Shown here: in pieces, positions 53,224-61,184 of the stretch
Layout: each line of letters begins with the position of its first letter
Position numbering within the stretch: the first letter of the stretch is position 1
Assembly: GCF_018128225.1 (NCBI RefSeq)
Contig: NZ_CP072377.1
Location: 930,001 to 994,000 of the forward strand
From: Leptotrichia sp. oral taxon 218
GTDB lineage: Bacteria; Fusobacteriota; Fusobacteriia; Fusobacteriales; Leptotrichiaceae
Direction: 5' to 3'
Length of the DNA: 64,000 nt
Notes under the pieces: model-generated
What the model was told of the DNA's origin: nothing
The model's database searches: none
Seen by the model: the letters and a program-made list of their open reading frames with translations, nothing else
Made by a program: the position numbers and the translations under genes

Positions 53224-53814
53224 TTAAATCAATACTCCTTTAGTTGACGGAATTTCATTCCTATATTTTTCATCAATACTCACAGCTTCTGCCAAGGCCC
53301 TAGCAACTCCTTTAAAAATTGACTCAATTATATGATGCGAATTCGTTCCTGCCATATTCTTTATATGCAATGTCGCATTTAAATGTCGTGTAAATCCAAT
53401 AAAAAACTCTTCCACCAATTCTGTATCAAAAGTTCCAACTTTCTCAGTCGGAATATTTACATCAAAATTCAAAAAATATCTTCCACTTAAATCAACTGCA
53501 ACCAATGTTAATGACTCATCCATTGGCAAAAGAAAGTTCCCATATCTCTTAACTCCTTTTAGATCTCCCAAAGCCTCATAAAAACATTTCCCAAGTGCAA
53601 TCCCAATATCCTCCGTACTGTGATGATCATCAACTTGTGTATCTCCGTCACAATAAACCTTCAAGTCAAATCTCCCATGTTTTGCAAACAAATCAAGCAT
53701 GTGATCCAAAAATCCCACTCCCGTATTATTTTCATATTTCCCAGTTCCATCGACATTTAATTTAACTTTTATTTTAGTTTCAAATGTATTTCTTTCAATT
53801 TTAGATTTTCTCAT
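53224..53814 (-). CDS. hisB: Imidazoleglycerol-phosphate dehydratase
   Basis: Monofunctional 196-residue HisB. Duplicated metal-binding motifs GVGFLDHMLDLFAKHG, DDHHSTEDIGIALG and FTRHLNATLHI, GTNSHHIIESIFKGVARAL. The separate phosphatase step is covered by the PHP protein at 19208-20065. AAAGGAAG precedes the ATG. Confidence 0.97.
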   Translation of the reverse strand: MRKSKIERNTFETKIKVKLNVDGTGKYENNTGVGFLDHMLDLFAKHGRFDLKVYCDGDTQVDDHHSTEDIGIALGKCFYEALGDLKGVKRYGNFLLPMDESLTLVAVDLSGRYFLNFDVNIPTEKVGTFDTELVEEFFIGFTRHLNATLHIKNMAGTNSHHIIESIFKGVARALAEAVSIDEKYRNEIPSTKGVLI

Positions 53815-53888
53815 TGTTTTATTCTTCCTTTCTTTTCTTTTCTCTTGTTTTTTTATTTTTTCTTTAATTTTTTAAATTCTTTAACAAT

Positions 53889-53932
53889 ATTTAGCAAGAA
53901 GTCTCCTTCTTCTATAAGTGGGAGTAGTTCAC
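53889..53932 (+). mobile_element. Stand-alone IS605 right-end relic
   Basis: TTTAGCAAGAAGTCTCCTTC, then TTCTATAAGTGGGAGTAG and TTCAC closely match the right end of the intact IS605 element (11555-11591), including the final AGTAGTTCAC. The stem has one mismatch and one wobble. No transposase gene is nearby. It is a decayed element or a single-end insertion. Confidence 0.65.
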
Positions 53933-53999
53933 TAACTATAAACAGTATATTCTATTTTTAAAATTTTTTCAAGTTTTTTAACTTTCTGTGCTTTAATTA

Positions 54000-54030
54000 A
54001 AAAAAAAAAGGAGAAATAACTATCTCCTCT
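54000..54030 (-). terminator. Terminator after small lipoprotein gene
   Basis: On the minus strand AGGAGATAGTTATTTCTCCT is followed by T10. Confidence 0.85.
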
Positions 54031-54044
54031 TAAAATTTAAAACA

Positions 54045-54087
54045 AGTAACTTATTATACTTTTTATATTTGTGTATTATAAGTTACT
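54045..54087. repeat. 15-bp inverted repeat downstream of lipoprotein gene
   Basis: AGTAACTTATTATAC (54045-54059) and GTATTATAAGTTACT (54073-54087) pair at 14 of 15 positions. It lies between the lipoprotein stop and its terminator and could protect the mRNA 3' end. Confidence 0.5.
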
Positions 54088-54109
54088 GTAAATTTTGCCA
54101 AAATAAAAA

Positions 54110-54313
54110 TTATTTATCTTGTTTGCACCAACTTTTATTTTCGTAGTCAACTACACAAGTAATATTTTTATTTTTTTTACCGCTGTTTTCCATTTCTTCT
54201 CTTGTCTGATACCCTTGTTGTTTAAAATTTGCAGTTGTATGAGTACTTGCACATCCTTGCATCATACCAAGAACTCCTAAAACTAAAACTGAATTTAAAG
54301 CTATTTTTTTCAT
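54110..54313 (-). CDS. Small lipoprotein
   Basis: The 67-residue product MKKIALNSVLVLGVLGMMQGCAS... has a signal sequence with lipobox MQGC, so Cys21 is lipidated. The mature part is ~47 residues, Lys/Asn-rich, with two further Cys (CVVDYENKSWCKQDK) that could form a disulfide. The start at 54313 is set by AGGAG 8 bases upstream. It stands between hisC and hisB. Function unknown. Confidence 0.75.
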   Translation of the reverse strand: MKKIALNSVLVLGVLGMMQGCASTHTTANFKQQGYQTREEMENSGKKNKNITCVVDYENKSWCKQDK

Positions 54314-54420
54314 ATTAATCACTCCTATTTTATTGTCGTTTAATTATATCATAATTAACAAAAAATTTCATTAAAAAATTTTTTAAAAATAATAAATTTT
54401 ATTAATTTTATATTTTTATT

Positions 54421-55494
54421 TTACAACAATTTCTCTAATTTTTCAATAAAAATTTCCATTTCTTCATCAGTCCCAATCGTAACCCTCAAATAGTTATCAA
54501 TCCTGTCTTTCGCAAAATATCTAACCAAAATTCCATTATCTTTTAGCTGTTTATACAAATCTCCTGCAAAAACTTTATTATGAGAAATAAAAATAAAATT
54601 AGCACTTGAATTTAGCACTTTAAATTCCAATTCTTTCAATTTTTTTACAGTTTTTTCCCGTGTTTCAATAATTTTAGCATTAATTTTTACAAAATAATCA
54701 TCATCTTTAAATGATTCAATCCCAGCTTCAATTGAAATTCTGTCAATTGTATACGAATTAAATGAAAATTTTAGCCTATTAAGTCCTTCTATTATATTTT
54801 CCGAACCAATCGCATATCCCAAACGCATTCCCGCAAACGAACGAGATTTTGAAAATGTCTGCACAACGAGAACATTATCATATTTGTTCACCAATTTCAC
54901 AGCACTTTCTGCTCCAAAATCAATATAAGCCTCATCCACAACGACAAGTTGGTTAGGATTTTTTTTCACAATTTCTTCAACTTCTTCTAATTTTAATGCA
55001 ATCGAAGTCGGTGCATTTGGATTTGTAATAATTATATGTCCATCAACTCCAAAATATTTATCAATTTCAATTTCAAAATTTTTGTTTAACGGAATTTTTA
55101 CTTCTTTTAAATCAAATAAATCTGCATAAACAGGGTAAAAGCTGTAAGTTATATCAGGATAATAAACTTTATCACCCTTGTTAAAAAATGTCATAAAAAT
55201 AAGTGCTAATACTTCATCCGAACCATTTCCCACAAAAATTTGCTCTTTTGTAATTCTTTCATCAATTTTTTGCGAAAAATATTCAGCAATCACTTTTCTA
55301 AGTTCTGAAACATCTGGGTCTGGATAAAGTTTCAAATCTTCCAAATTCATAGACTTTATTTTTTCTATAACTTTTTTTGACGGTGAATAAGGATTTTCAT
55401 TTGTATTAAGTTTAATATATTTCTTGTCTTTCGGCTGCTCTCCAGGAACATAAGGTTCTATTTCCTTTATTTTATCATTCCAAAATTTGCTCAT
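54421..55494 (-). CDS. hisC: Histidinol-phosphate aminotransferase
   Basis: The 357-residue PLP enzyme converts imidazole acetol phosphate to histidinol phosphate. LNTNENPYSPS, GNGSDEVLALI, NPNAPTS, VVDEAYIDF, the PLP Lys in TFSKSRSFAGMRLGYAIG and the final Arg in LRVTIGT are present. Ribosome binding site GAGGGAG. Preceded on the strand by a secreted-protein gene. Confidence 0.95.
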   Translation of the reverse strand: MSKFWNDKIKEIEPYVPGEQPKDKKYIKLNTNENPYSPSKKVIEKIKSMNLEDLKLYPDPDVSELRKVIAEYFSQKIDERITKEQIFVGNGSDEVLALIFMTFFNKGDKVYYPDITYSFYPVYADLFDLKEVKIPLNKNFEIEIDKYFGVDGHIIITNPNAPTSIALKLEEVEEIVKKNPNQLVVVDEAYIDFGAESAVKLVNKYDNVLVVQTFSKSRSFAGMRLGYAIGSENIIEGLNRLKFSFNSYTIDRISIEAGIESFKDDDYFVKINAKIIETREKTVKKLKELEFKVLNSSANFIFISHNKVFAGDLYKQLKDNGILVRYFAKDRIDNYLRVTIGTDEEMEIFIEKLEKLL

Positions 55495-55558
55495 TTTACA
55501 ATTTCTCCCTCTTTATTTTTTTCTTTACTTTATCTATTATTTCAGATAAATTTCCTTA

Positions 55559-56287
55559 TTAATCGTCAATGTCATTTTTCATACTTTCAAAACTATCTTC
55601 CAAATTTTTTAATGTCTCATTTATCAAATCATTATAATCAAAATCTACTTGCCATTTTCCATTGACTTTTTCAATTTCCATTTCTGTAATATCTTCATTA
55701 TAATCAATTTTTTTTATTTCTTCTTTTACTCTATCTTCAAAATATTTATAAAATTTATCAAGTTTTACTTTACTAATTTTTTCAAAATGTTCAGTATCTT
55801 TATCTGTAATTCCAGATTTTTTAAATGCTTCATCAATAATTTTGTCAGAGTCAAGATCATCCATGTCTTTATATTTAGCCAATATGCTAATTTTAGCTTT
55901 ATTTTTACTCAAAAATGAAATTTCCTTGATAGAAATATCCATTTTATCAAGTTCACCAAAAACATTTTGTTTCATAATTTCACTAAGTCTTCTTAAAAAT
56001 TCTTTAAATGACTGTTGTTGATTTTTTGGAGCGTTTTTTACCATGTTATCCATTAAACCATCCATATATTCATCATAAAGCTTTTTTGACTTTTCTATTA
56101 TAACTAGTTTTCCTTCGTTGTTATATCTTGAAATAATCTTATCATTAATAATTTTATCAATCTCTTTGCTATCTCTATCCGCTTCACTTTGAGAAATTTT
56201 AACTCCATTTTTCACATAAACTTCATAATTTTGCTGAGCCATTCCAAGTGTTCCTAAAATAAACAGTCCCAAAAATATTTTTTTCAT
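55559..56287 (-). CDS. Secreted protein, paralogue 2
   Basis: The signal peptide MKKIFLGLFILGTLGMAQ is nearly identical to paralogue 1 (51326-52036), and the ~224-residue mature region shares KNGVK(I/F)SQSE, SFKEF(L/M)R and VNGKWQ. More acidic C-terminus (ESMKNDIDD). Periplasmic, function unknown. It stands between hisD and hisC. The leader contains CTAAT repeats. Confidence 0.8.
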   Translation of the reverse strand: MKKIFLGLFILGTLGMAQQNYEVYVKNGVKISQSEADRDSKEIDKIINDKIISRYNNEGKLVIIEKSKKLYDEYMDGLMDNMVKNAPKNQQQSFKEFLRRLSEIMKQNVFGELDKMDISIKEISFLSKNKAKISILAKYKDMDDLDSDKIIDEAFKKSGITDKDTEHFEKISKVKLDKFYKYFEDRVKEEIKKIDYNEDITEMEIEKVNGKWQVDFDYNDLINETLKNLEDSFESMKNDIDD

Positions 56288-56305
56288 TTTTTAAATTTTT
56301 CCTTT

Positions 56306-56356
56306 CTAATCTAATCTAATCTCTAATCTCTAATTTCTAACTTATCTAATCTAATA
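56306..56356 (-). repeat. CTAAT/ATTAG pentanucleotide repeats in leader of secreted paralogue 2
   Basis: Three perfect CTAAT units (56306-56320) followed by irregular CTCTAAT and CTAAT units. They lie directly upstream of the start codon region. Confidence 0.55.
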
Positions 56357-56465
56357 CAATTTAATTCAATATAATATAATTTATTTTTAAATTATCGATT
56401 ATTACTAATACTTTATTTAAATTTAGATAATAAATTATATAATTATTTATTTTTTATAATTAATT

Positions 56466-57746
56466 TTATTTCTCAAATCTTTTAGAAACTGAACGAGCAT
56501 GAGCTGTAAGTCCTTCACTTTCAGCAAATTTTATAACTTTATCTTTCACTTCTTCAAGACCTTTTTTTGAATAATAAATGAATGAAGATTTTTTTATAAA
56601 GTCATCAACTGATAATGGCGATGAAAATTTAGCTGTTCCACTTGTCGGAAGTGTATGATTAGGTCCTGCCAAATAATCTCCCAGTGGTTCAGGCGTGTTA
56701 TGTCCCATAAATATTGAACCTGCATTTTTTACTCTTGTTAAAAGTTCAAAAGGATTAGAAACCGCTAGTTCTAAATGTTCTGGAGCAATTTCGTTACTTA
56801 TTTTTATCGCTTCATCAATCGTTTTCGTAACAATAATTCTACCTTGAGTTTCAATCGAAACTCTTGCAATCTCTTCCCTTTCCAACTCTTTCAGCTGAAT
56901 TTCCAATTGTTCTATAACATTTTTAGCAAGTTCCTTTGAAGTTGTAACCAAAATACTAGCTGCTAATTTGTCGTGCTCTGCTTGAGAAAGTAAATCTGCT
57001 GCTACATGAACTGGATTTGCACTGTCATCGGCAATTATTAAAACTTCACTTGGTCCTGCAATCATATCAATCGAAACTTCTCCATAAACCATCTTTTTAG
57101 CCATTGCAACATAAATATTTCCAGGTCCTACAATTTTATATACTTTTGGAATGCTTTCTGTTCCATAACTAAGTGCAGCAATTGATTGTGCTCCACCAAC
57201 TTTAAAAATTCTGTCAACTCCAGCGATTTTCGCAGCAACTAAAAGCGATGGTAAAATTGTTCCATCTGAAGTTGGCGGTGTGACCATTATAATTTCCTTA
57301 CAACCTGCAATTTTTGCTGGAACGGCATTCATCAAAACAGTCGATGGATAAGCGGCAGTTCCACCAGGTACATAAAGTCCAACTTTTTCAATTGGATTAA
57401 TAATTTGACCTAAACTTACGCCATTTTCTTTTTTTACAATAAAATTATTTCTAACTTGTTTTTCGTGAAATAATTTAATATTATCATGCGAATATTTAAT
57501 AACTTCCAAAAGTTCTTTATCAATTGTATCAAACGCTTTTTGAATTTCTTCTTCGGAAACTTCCAATGTTTTTAGATCTACTTTATCAAATTTTTTTGTA
57601 TATTCAAAAAGGGCCTTGTCACCTCGTTTTTTTACATCTTTTAAAATATTTTCCACAGTTTCATTTACATCGTCATAAGAAAACTGGCTTCTAGCAAGTT
57701 CTTTTTCCAAATTCAAATTTTCTGAATATTCAATCGTCTTTATCAT
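56466..57746 (-). CDS. hisD: Histidinol dehydrogenase
   Basis: The zinc- and NAD-dependent enzyme performs the last two oxidations to histidine. GLYVPGGTAAYPSTVLMNAVPAKIAG, GPGNIYVAMAKK, DMIAGPSEVLIIAD, AADLLSQAEHD and HTLPTSGTAKFSS are conserved. I choose the ATG at 57746 behind GGAG; the frame extends 3 codons to a GTG. ~426 residues is normal. Confidence 0.97.
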   Translation of the reverse strand: MIKTIEYSENLNLEKELARSQFSYDDVNETVENILKDVKKRGDKALFEYTKKFDKVDLKTLEVSEEEIQKAFDTIDKELLEVIKYSHDNIKLFHEKQVRNNFIVKKENGVSLGQIINPIEKVGLYVPGGTAAYPSTVLMNAVPAKIAGCKEIIMVTPPTSDGTILPSLLVAAKIAGVDRIFKVGGAQSIAALSYGTESIPKVYKIVGPGNIYVAMAKKMVYGEVSIDMIAGPSEVLIIADDSANPVHVAADLLSQAEHDKLAASILVTTSKELAKNVIEQLEIQLKELEREEIARVSIETQGRIIVTKTIDEAIKISNEIAPEHLELAVSNPFELLTRVKNAGSIFMGHNTPEPLGDYLAGPNHTLPTSGTAKFSSPLSVDDFIKKSSFIYYSKKGLEEVKDKVIKFAESEGLTAHARSVSKRFEK

Positions 57747-57789
57747 TTTTATCACTCCATCAAAATTTATTTTTTATAAAATTTTTTTA

Positions 57790-58443
57790 TTATTTTTTAT
57801 TTTCTGTTTTATCTGTTTTTTCTTTATCTATTTTATTTTTTATTTTTTTCACAATATTTTCAATTTTATCGTGATTAAATCTATAACTTGATTTATTCGC
57901 AATAAGCCTTGCACTTATATCACCAATAAAATTCAATACTTTCAAATGATTTTCCCTCAAAGTCGTTCCAGTTTCCACGATATCGACAATCACATCAGAA
58001 AGTTCCAAAATCGGTGCAATTTCAATTGAACCATTTAATTTAATCAATTCCACATCTCTATTAATTGAATCAAAATATCTTTTTGAAACATTAAAATATT
58101 TCGTTGCAACAACCAAAGGTCTGTCAAAATTTTCTTTAAAATTAACAGGTCCTGCAATTCCAAATTTACATTTTCCAAATCCTAAATCCAAAAGTTCATA
58201 CACATCTGGATTATCTTCCAGCAAAATGTCCTTCCCAACAACTCCAATATCAGCGCTCCCCTTTTCCACATAAACCGCTACATCTGACGGTTTTACCAAA
58301 AGAAATCTGATTTTTTTGTCAGAATTTTCAAAAATCAATTTTCTGTTGTCACTTTTTATTTCATCACAATCGTACCCAATGCTTTCAAACAATTCATAAA
58401 CTTTATTCCCAAGTCTTCCTTTAGGAAGTGCTATATTTAACAT
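57790..58443 (-). CDS. hisG: ATP phosphoribosyltransferase, short form
   Basis: First and regulated step of histidine synthesis. MLNIALPKGRLGNKVYELFES, VGKDILLED and the PRPP site ELSDVIVDIVETGTTLRENHL are clear. At ~217 residues it lacks the regulatory C-terminal domain and needs HisZ, encoded just upstream. ATG 58443 has AAGGTG eight bases upstream; the frame extends to 58464. The C-terminus is a Lys-rich tail. Confidence 0.95.
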   Translation of the reverse strand: MLNIALPKGRLGNKVYELFESIGYDCDEIKSDNRKLIFENSDKKIRFLLVKPSDVAVYVEKGSADIGVVGKDILLEDNPDVYELLDLGFGKCKFGIAGPVNFKENFDRPLVVATKYFNVSKRYFDSINRDVELIKLNGSIEIAPILELSDVIVDIVETGTTLRENHLKVLNFIGDISARLIANKSSYRFNHDKIENIVKKIKNKIDKEKTDKTENKK

Positions 58444-58467
58444 AATTTTACACCTTTCCATCAAAAA

Positions 58468-59598
58468 TTATATTTCAATTTTCAATTCGCCATTCTCAAA
58501 AATATATTTCTTATCATAATTAAAAGTTTCAAAGTCACAGCCATCACAAGCAATATTTTGAGTTCTAACTCTATTCCCATCTTTTACCAAATTATCAACA
58601 ATCTCAGCCAATTTTTCAAAATTACTTTCATCATACAAAAGTAAAATATCAAAATCTTTCTGATTTTCATTTTTATAAAATTCATTAAGATTATCCGTAA
58701 CAACCGCAAATCCAATCGCTCCAGTATCAACTCCAAATTTTTCAAACAATTTATCATATCTTCCACCACTTAACACAGCATTTGGAATTTTATCAATAAA
58801 TCCTTGCATAACAAGTCCGTTATAATATTTCAAATTTTTTATAATCGAAAAATCAAAAAGGACTTTTTTCTTATCATAAAATTTAATAATTAAATCATAC
58901 AAATTTTTAAGTTCTGATAAAATTTTCACAATTTCAGGATTCAACTCATATTTAGAAAGTTTTTTTTCAATTTCTTCTATATTTCCTGACAAATTTGGTA
59001 ATTCATAAATAAGATTTTTTAATTCAGCTGAAATATTTTTATTTTTTTCAAGAATTATTTTTATATCATGAGAATTTTTATTATTAATATATTCAAAAAT
59101 TTTTTCTTTTATTTCATATTCAAGTTCCACATTTTCAAAAATTGAAGAAATAAATCCAGCGTGAGATAAAACAAGCATATTTTTTTTACTCATAATCTCC
59201 AAACTTTTTAGTGCAAGACTCACAATTTCAAAATTCAAAAATAGTGTTTCTTTTCCGATAAGCTCAACTCCCAATTGTTCTTTTTCATTGTAACCTGCAT
59301 ATTTAGAAGTTGTATAAATATTTTCCTGATAATAAACTTTATCGTATTTTGAAGTCTTTTCTTTTGAAATTTTTTTTGCAATTGAAAGCGTAATATCAGG
59401 TCTAAGTGCAAGTAAGTCTCCGCTCGGATTCATAATCGTAAGTATATTTCCCAAAATAAAATCTTTATTTTCATTATACAGTTCATATTCTTCAAAACTT
59501 GGCAATGAAATTTTTTTGTAACCATAAGAATCATATAATTTTCGCAAATTTAAAAGAACTATATTTTTTTTACTCATATTACTAATATATTTTTTCAT
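58468..59598 (-). CDS. hisZ: ATP phosphoribosyltransferase regulatory subunit
   Basis: This histidyl-tRNA synthetase paralogue forms an octamer with short HisG and senses histidine. DSYGYKKISLPSFEEYELY, LALRPDITLSIAKKIS, YYQENIYTTS and LSGGRYDKLFEKFG (class II motifs) are visible; the anticodon-binding domain is reduced. 376 residues. First gene of the his cluster, with promoter at 59782. There is no strong ribosome binding site directly before the ATG; a 14-codon mini-frame overlaps it. Confidence 0.93.
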   Translation of the reverse strand: MKKYISNMSKKNIVLLNLRKLYDSYGYKKISLPSFEEYELYNENKDFILGNILTIMNPSGDLLALRPDITLSIAKKISKEKTSKYDKVYYQENIYTTSKYAGYNEKEQLGVELIGKETLFLNFEIVSLALKSLEIMSKKNMLVLSHAGFISSIFENVELEYEIKEKIFEYINNKNSHDIKIILEKNKNISAELKNLIYELPNLSGNIEEIEKKLSKYELNPEIVKILSELKNLYDLIIKFYDKKKVLFDFSIIKNLKYYNGLVMQGFIDKIPNAVLSGGRYDKLFEKFGVDTGAIGFAVVTDNLNEFYKNENQKDFDILLLYDESNFEKLAEIVDNLVKDGNRVRTQNIACDGCDFETFNYDKKYIFENGELKIEI

Positions 59599-59781
59599 TT
59601 ATTTATATTCTCTGCATGATAATTAAATTTATCACACATACTCCTTTCTTTTGTTTTCTTTTCCTTTCTTGTTTTCTTCTTTTTTTTTTTTCTCTTATCT
59701 TCTTATCTTTTTTTTTTTATTTTAAATTATTTAAAGTTATTTAAAATTATTTAGCATAAAAAAAAAATTAATATATAGCCT

Positions 59782-59810
59782 ATTTTATCACAAAAATTTA
59801 CTTAAAACAA
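59782..59810 (-). promoter_or_regulatory. Promoter of the histidine cluster
   Basis: TTGTTT, 17-base spacer, TAAAAT on the minus strand; the leader to hisZ is ~175 bases of purine-rich DNA. I saw no T-box and no His-codon-rich leader peptide in 59599-59775. Confidence 0.65.
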
Positions 59811-59811
59811 G

Positions 59812-59866
59812 AAAAACAAAAAACTTCCAAAATAATAATATTTAAATTCATATTATTTGGAAGTTT
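59812..59866. terminator. Terminator of the FtsZ-like gene
   Basis: AAACTTCCAAAATAATA and TATTATTTGGAAGTTT form a long stem with a 13-16 base loop; T-rich on the minus side. Confidence 0.85.
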
Positions 59867-59912
59867 AAAAATTTATTTTTTTCTTTAATTACTTTAATTA
59901 CTTTATTAATCA

Positions 59913-60836
59913 CTATTGCTCACTCGAAATCATAACGGTTTTTATTTTTTTATTAAATTCATAACTAGGGTTTATTATAATTCCCCAAATAAGTTTAATG
60001 TTCTTATATTTTATAACATCCGTAATCCCTTGTGTAATTTTCTGAATATCTGATAGCGGTACATCATTTCCTGTTGTAAAACTAAGCAAAACTCTTTTTG
60101 CATCTCGAATTTCCCCTTCAAATAAATTTTTCTTTTTTATCTGCATCAAAATCCCTTCCACCGCTGTTTCGCCAAATCCCTCTCCCACACGAATAACAGT
60201 ATCTCGTGAATTATCAAGCACAGCTCTTACATCCAGCAAATCAATATTCATCAAACCAACTTCAGCTAAAATATTTACAATACATTCAATCCCTTCTTTA
60301 ATAAGCATATTAGCTTGACCGTAGGCTGAACTTAATGGTTTTCTTTTGTCAACATAATTATAAAGTTTTTCATTCGGAATAATAATAAGACCATCTGTCA
60401 ATTTTTCAATCTTTCTCATCCCAATACTCGCAATTTTCATTATGTCAAATCCTTCTAAAAAAAACGGTCTAGCAACAATCGTTATCGTAAATATTTTAAG
60501 CTCTCTAGCTACTTCCAAAATAACAGGTGTTATCCCACTCCCAGTTGCTCCACCAACTCCAGAAATTAAAAATAAAATATTTGTCCCTTTTAAAAGCTCA
60601 TAAAATTGTTCATAACATTGAAGTGCAATTCTTTCAACTTGCTCTCTACTACATTTATCAAGTCCTGTATCCAAAAAAATTTTTTGATTAGCCATGCTCG
60701 ATTCAGAATTTTCAAGATTAGTATCTATTGTTATATATTCAACTTTTCTAATTTTTTCTTTAATCATATAATTAACAAAATTAATTCCCATTCCCCCGAC
60801 TCCAATAATTTTTGTAGCCATAATATCTTTATTCAA
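59913..60836 (-). CDS. Short FtsZ-like tubulin-family GTPase
   Basis: The 307-residue protein has an FtsZ fold: GVGGMGINFVNYM at the N-terminus, the tubulin signature GGATGSG (95-101; canonical GGGTGTG), and a T7 loop N197-x-D199-x2-D202, so GTP binding and hydrolysis residues are kept. It is shorter than usual FtsZ and ends soon after the second domain, with no acidic linker or C-terminal peptide for FtsA/ZipA-type partners. AAGGAGGT precedes a TTG start at 60836. No other division genes are nearby. Confidence 0.85.
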   Translation of the reverse strand: MNKDIMATKIIGVGGMGINFVNYMIKEKIRKVEYITIDTNLENSESSMANQKIFLDTGLDKCSREQVERIALQCYEQFYELLKGTNILFLISGVGGATGSGITPVILEVARELKIFTITIVARPFFLEGFDIMKIASIGMRKIEKLTDGLIIIPNEKLYNYVDKRKPLSSAYGQANMLIKEGIECIVNILAEVGLMNIDLLDVRAVLDNSRDTVIRVGEGFGETAVEGILMQIKKKNLFEGEIRDAKRVLLSFTTGNDVPLSDIQKITQGITDVIKYKNIKLIWGIIINPSYEFNKKIKTVMISSEQ

Positions 60837-60942
60837 TTTAATATTACCTCCTTTCTTTTTTGTATTTTTATATAAAAAACTGTATTTGTTAAGTTAATAT
60901 ATTTTTTAATTTTTTAAATTATTTAATTTGCTATACTTCTTT

Positions 60943-60972
60943 ATTTTATCAAAAAAATATGGTATTTGTCTA
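60943..60972 (-). promoter_or_regulatory. Promoter of the FtsZ-like gene
   Basis: TAGACA, 18-base spacer, TAAAAT on the minus strand, ~105 bases before the TTG. The rest of 60837-61104 is AT-rich with no gene. Confidence 0.5.
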
Positions 60973-61106
60973 TTATTTTTTTACAAGTTAGGTATTGTTT
61001 TATTTAAATATTAATTATTAATGTTTAATTTTTTGTTTTTTTATAAAAAATAATGTCCGATAATATTATTTGGATAATTAATTGATTTATTTATAAATTT
61101 TTTTTC

Positions 61107-61166
61107 AAAAAAAAATCATACTTTATTTTATAAATTAAATAATAATTTTAAAAAAGTATGATTTTT
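61107..61166 (-). terminator. Terminator of the autotransporter gene
   Basis: AAAAATCATACTTT and AAAGTATGATTTTT are exact inverted repeats; the minus-strand side continues in a T-run. Confidence 0.85.
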
Positions 61167-61184
61167 ATTTTTAATTAGAAAAAA

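Noticed and set aside
59599-59775. Possible T-box or His attenuator upstream of hisZ
   Set aside because: No T-box core sequence and no run of His codons; the leader is purine-rich and poorly structured.
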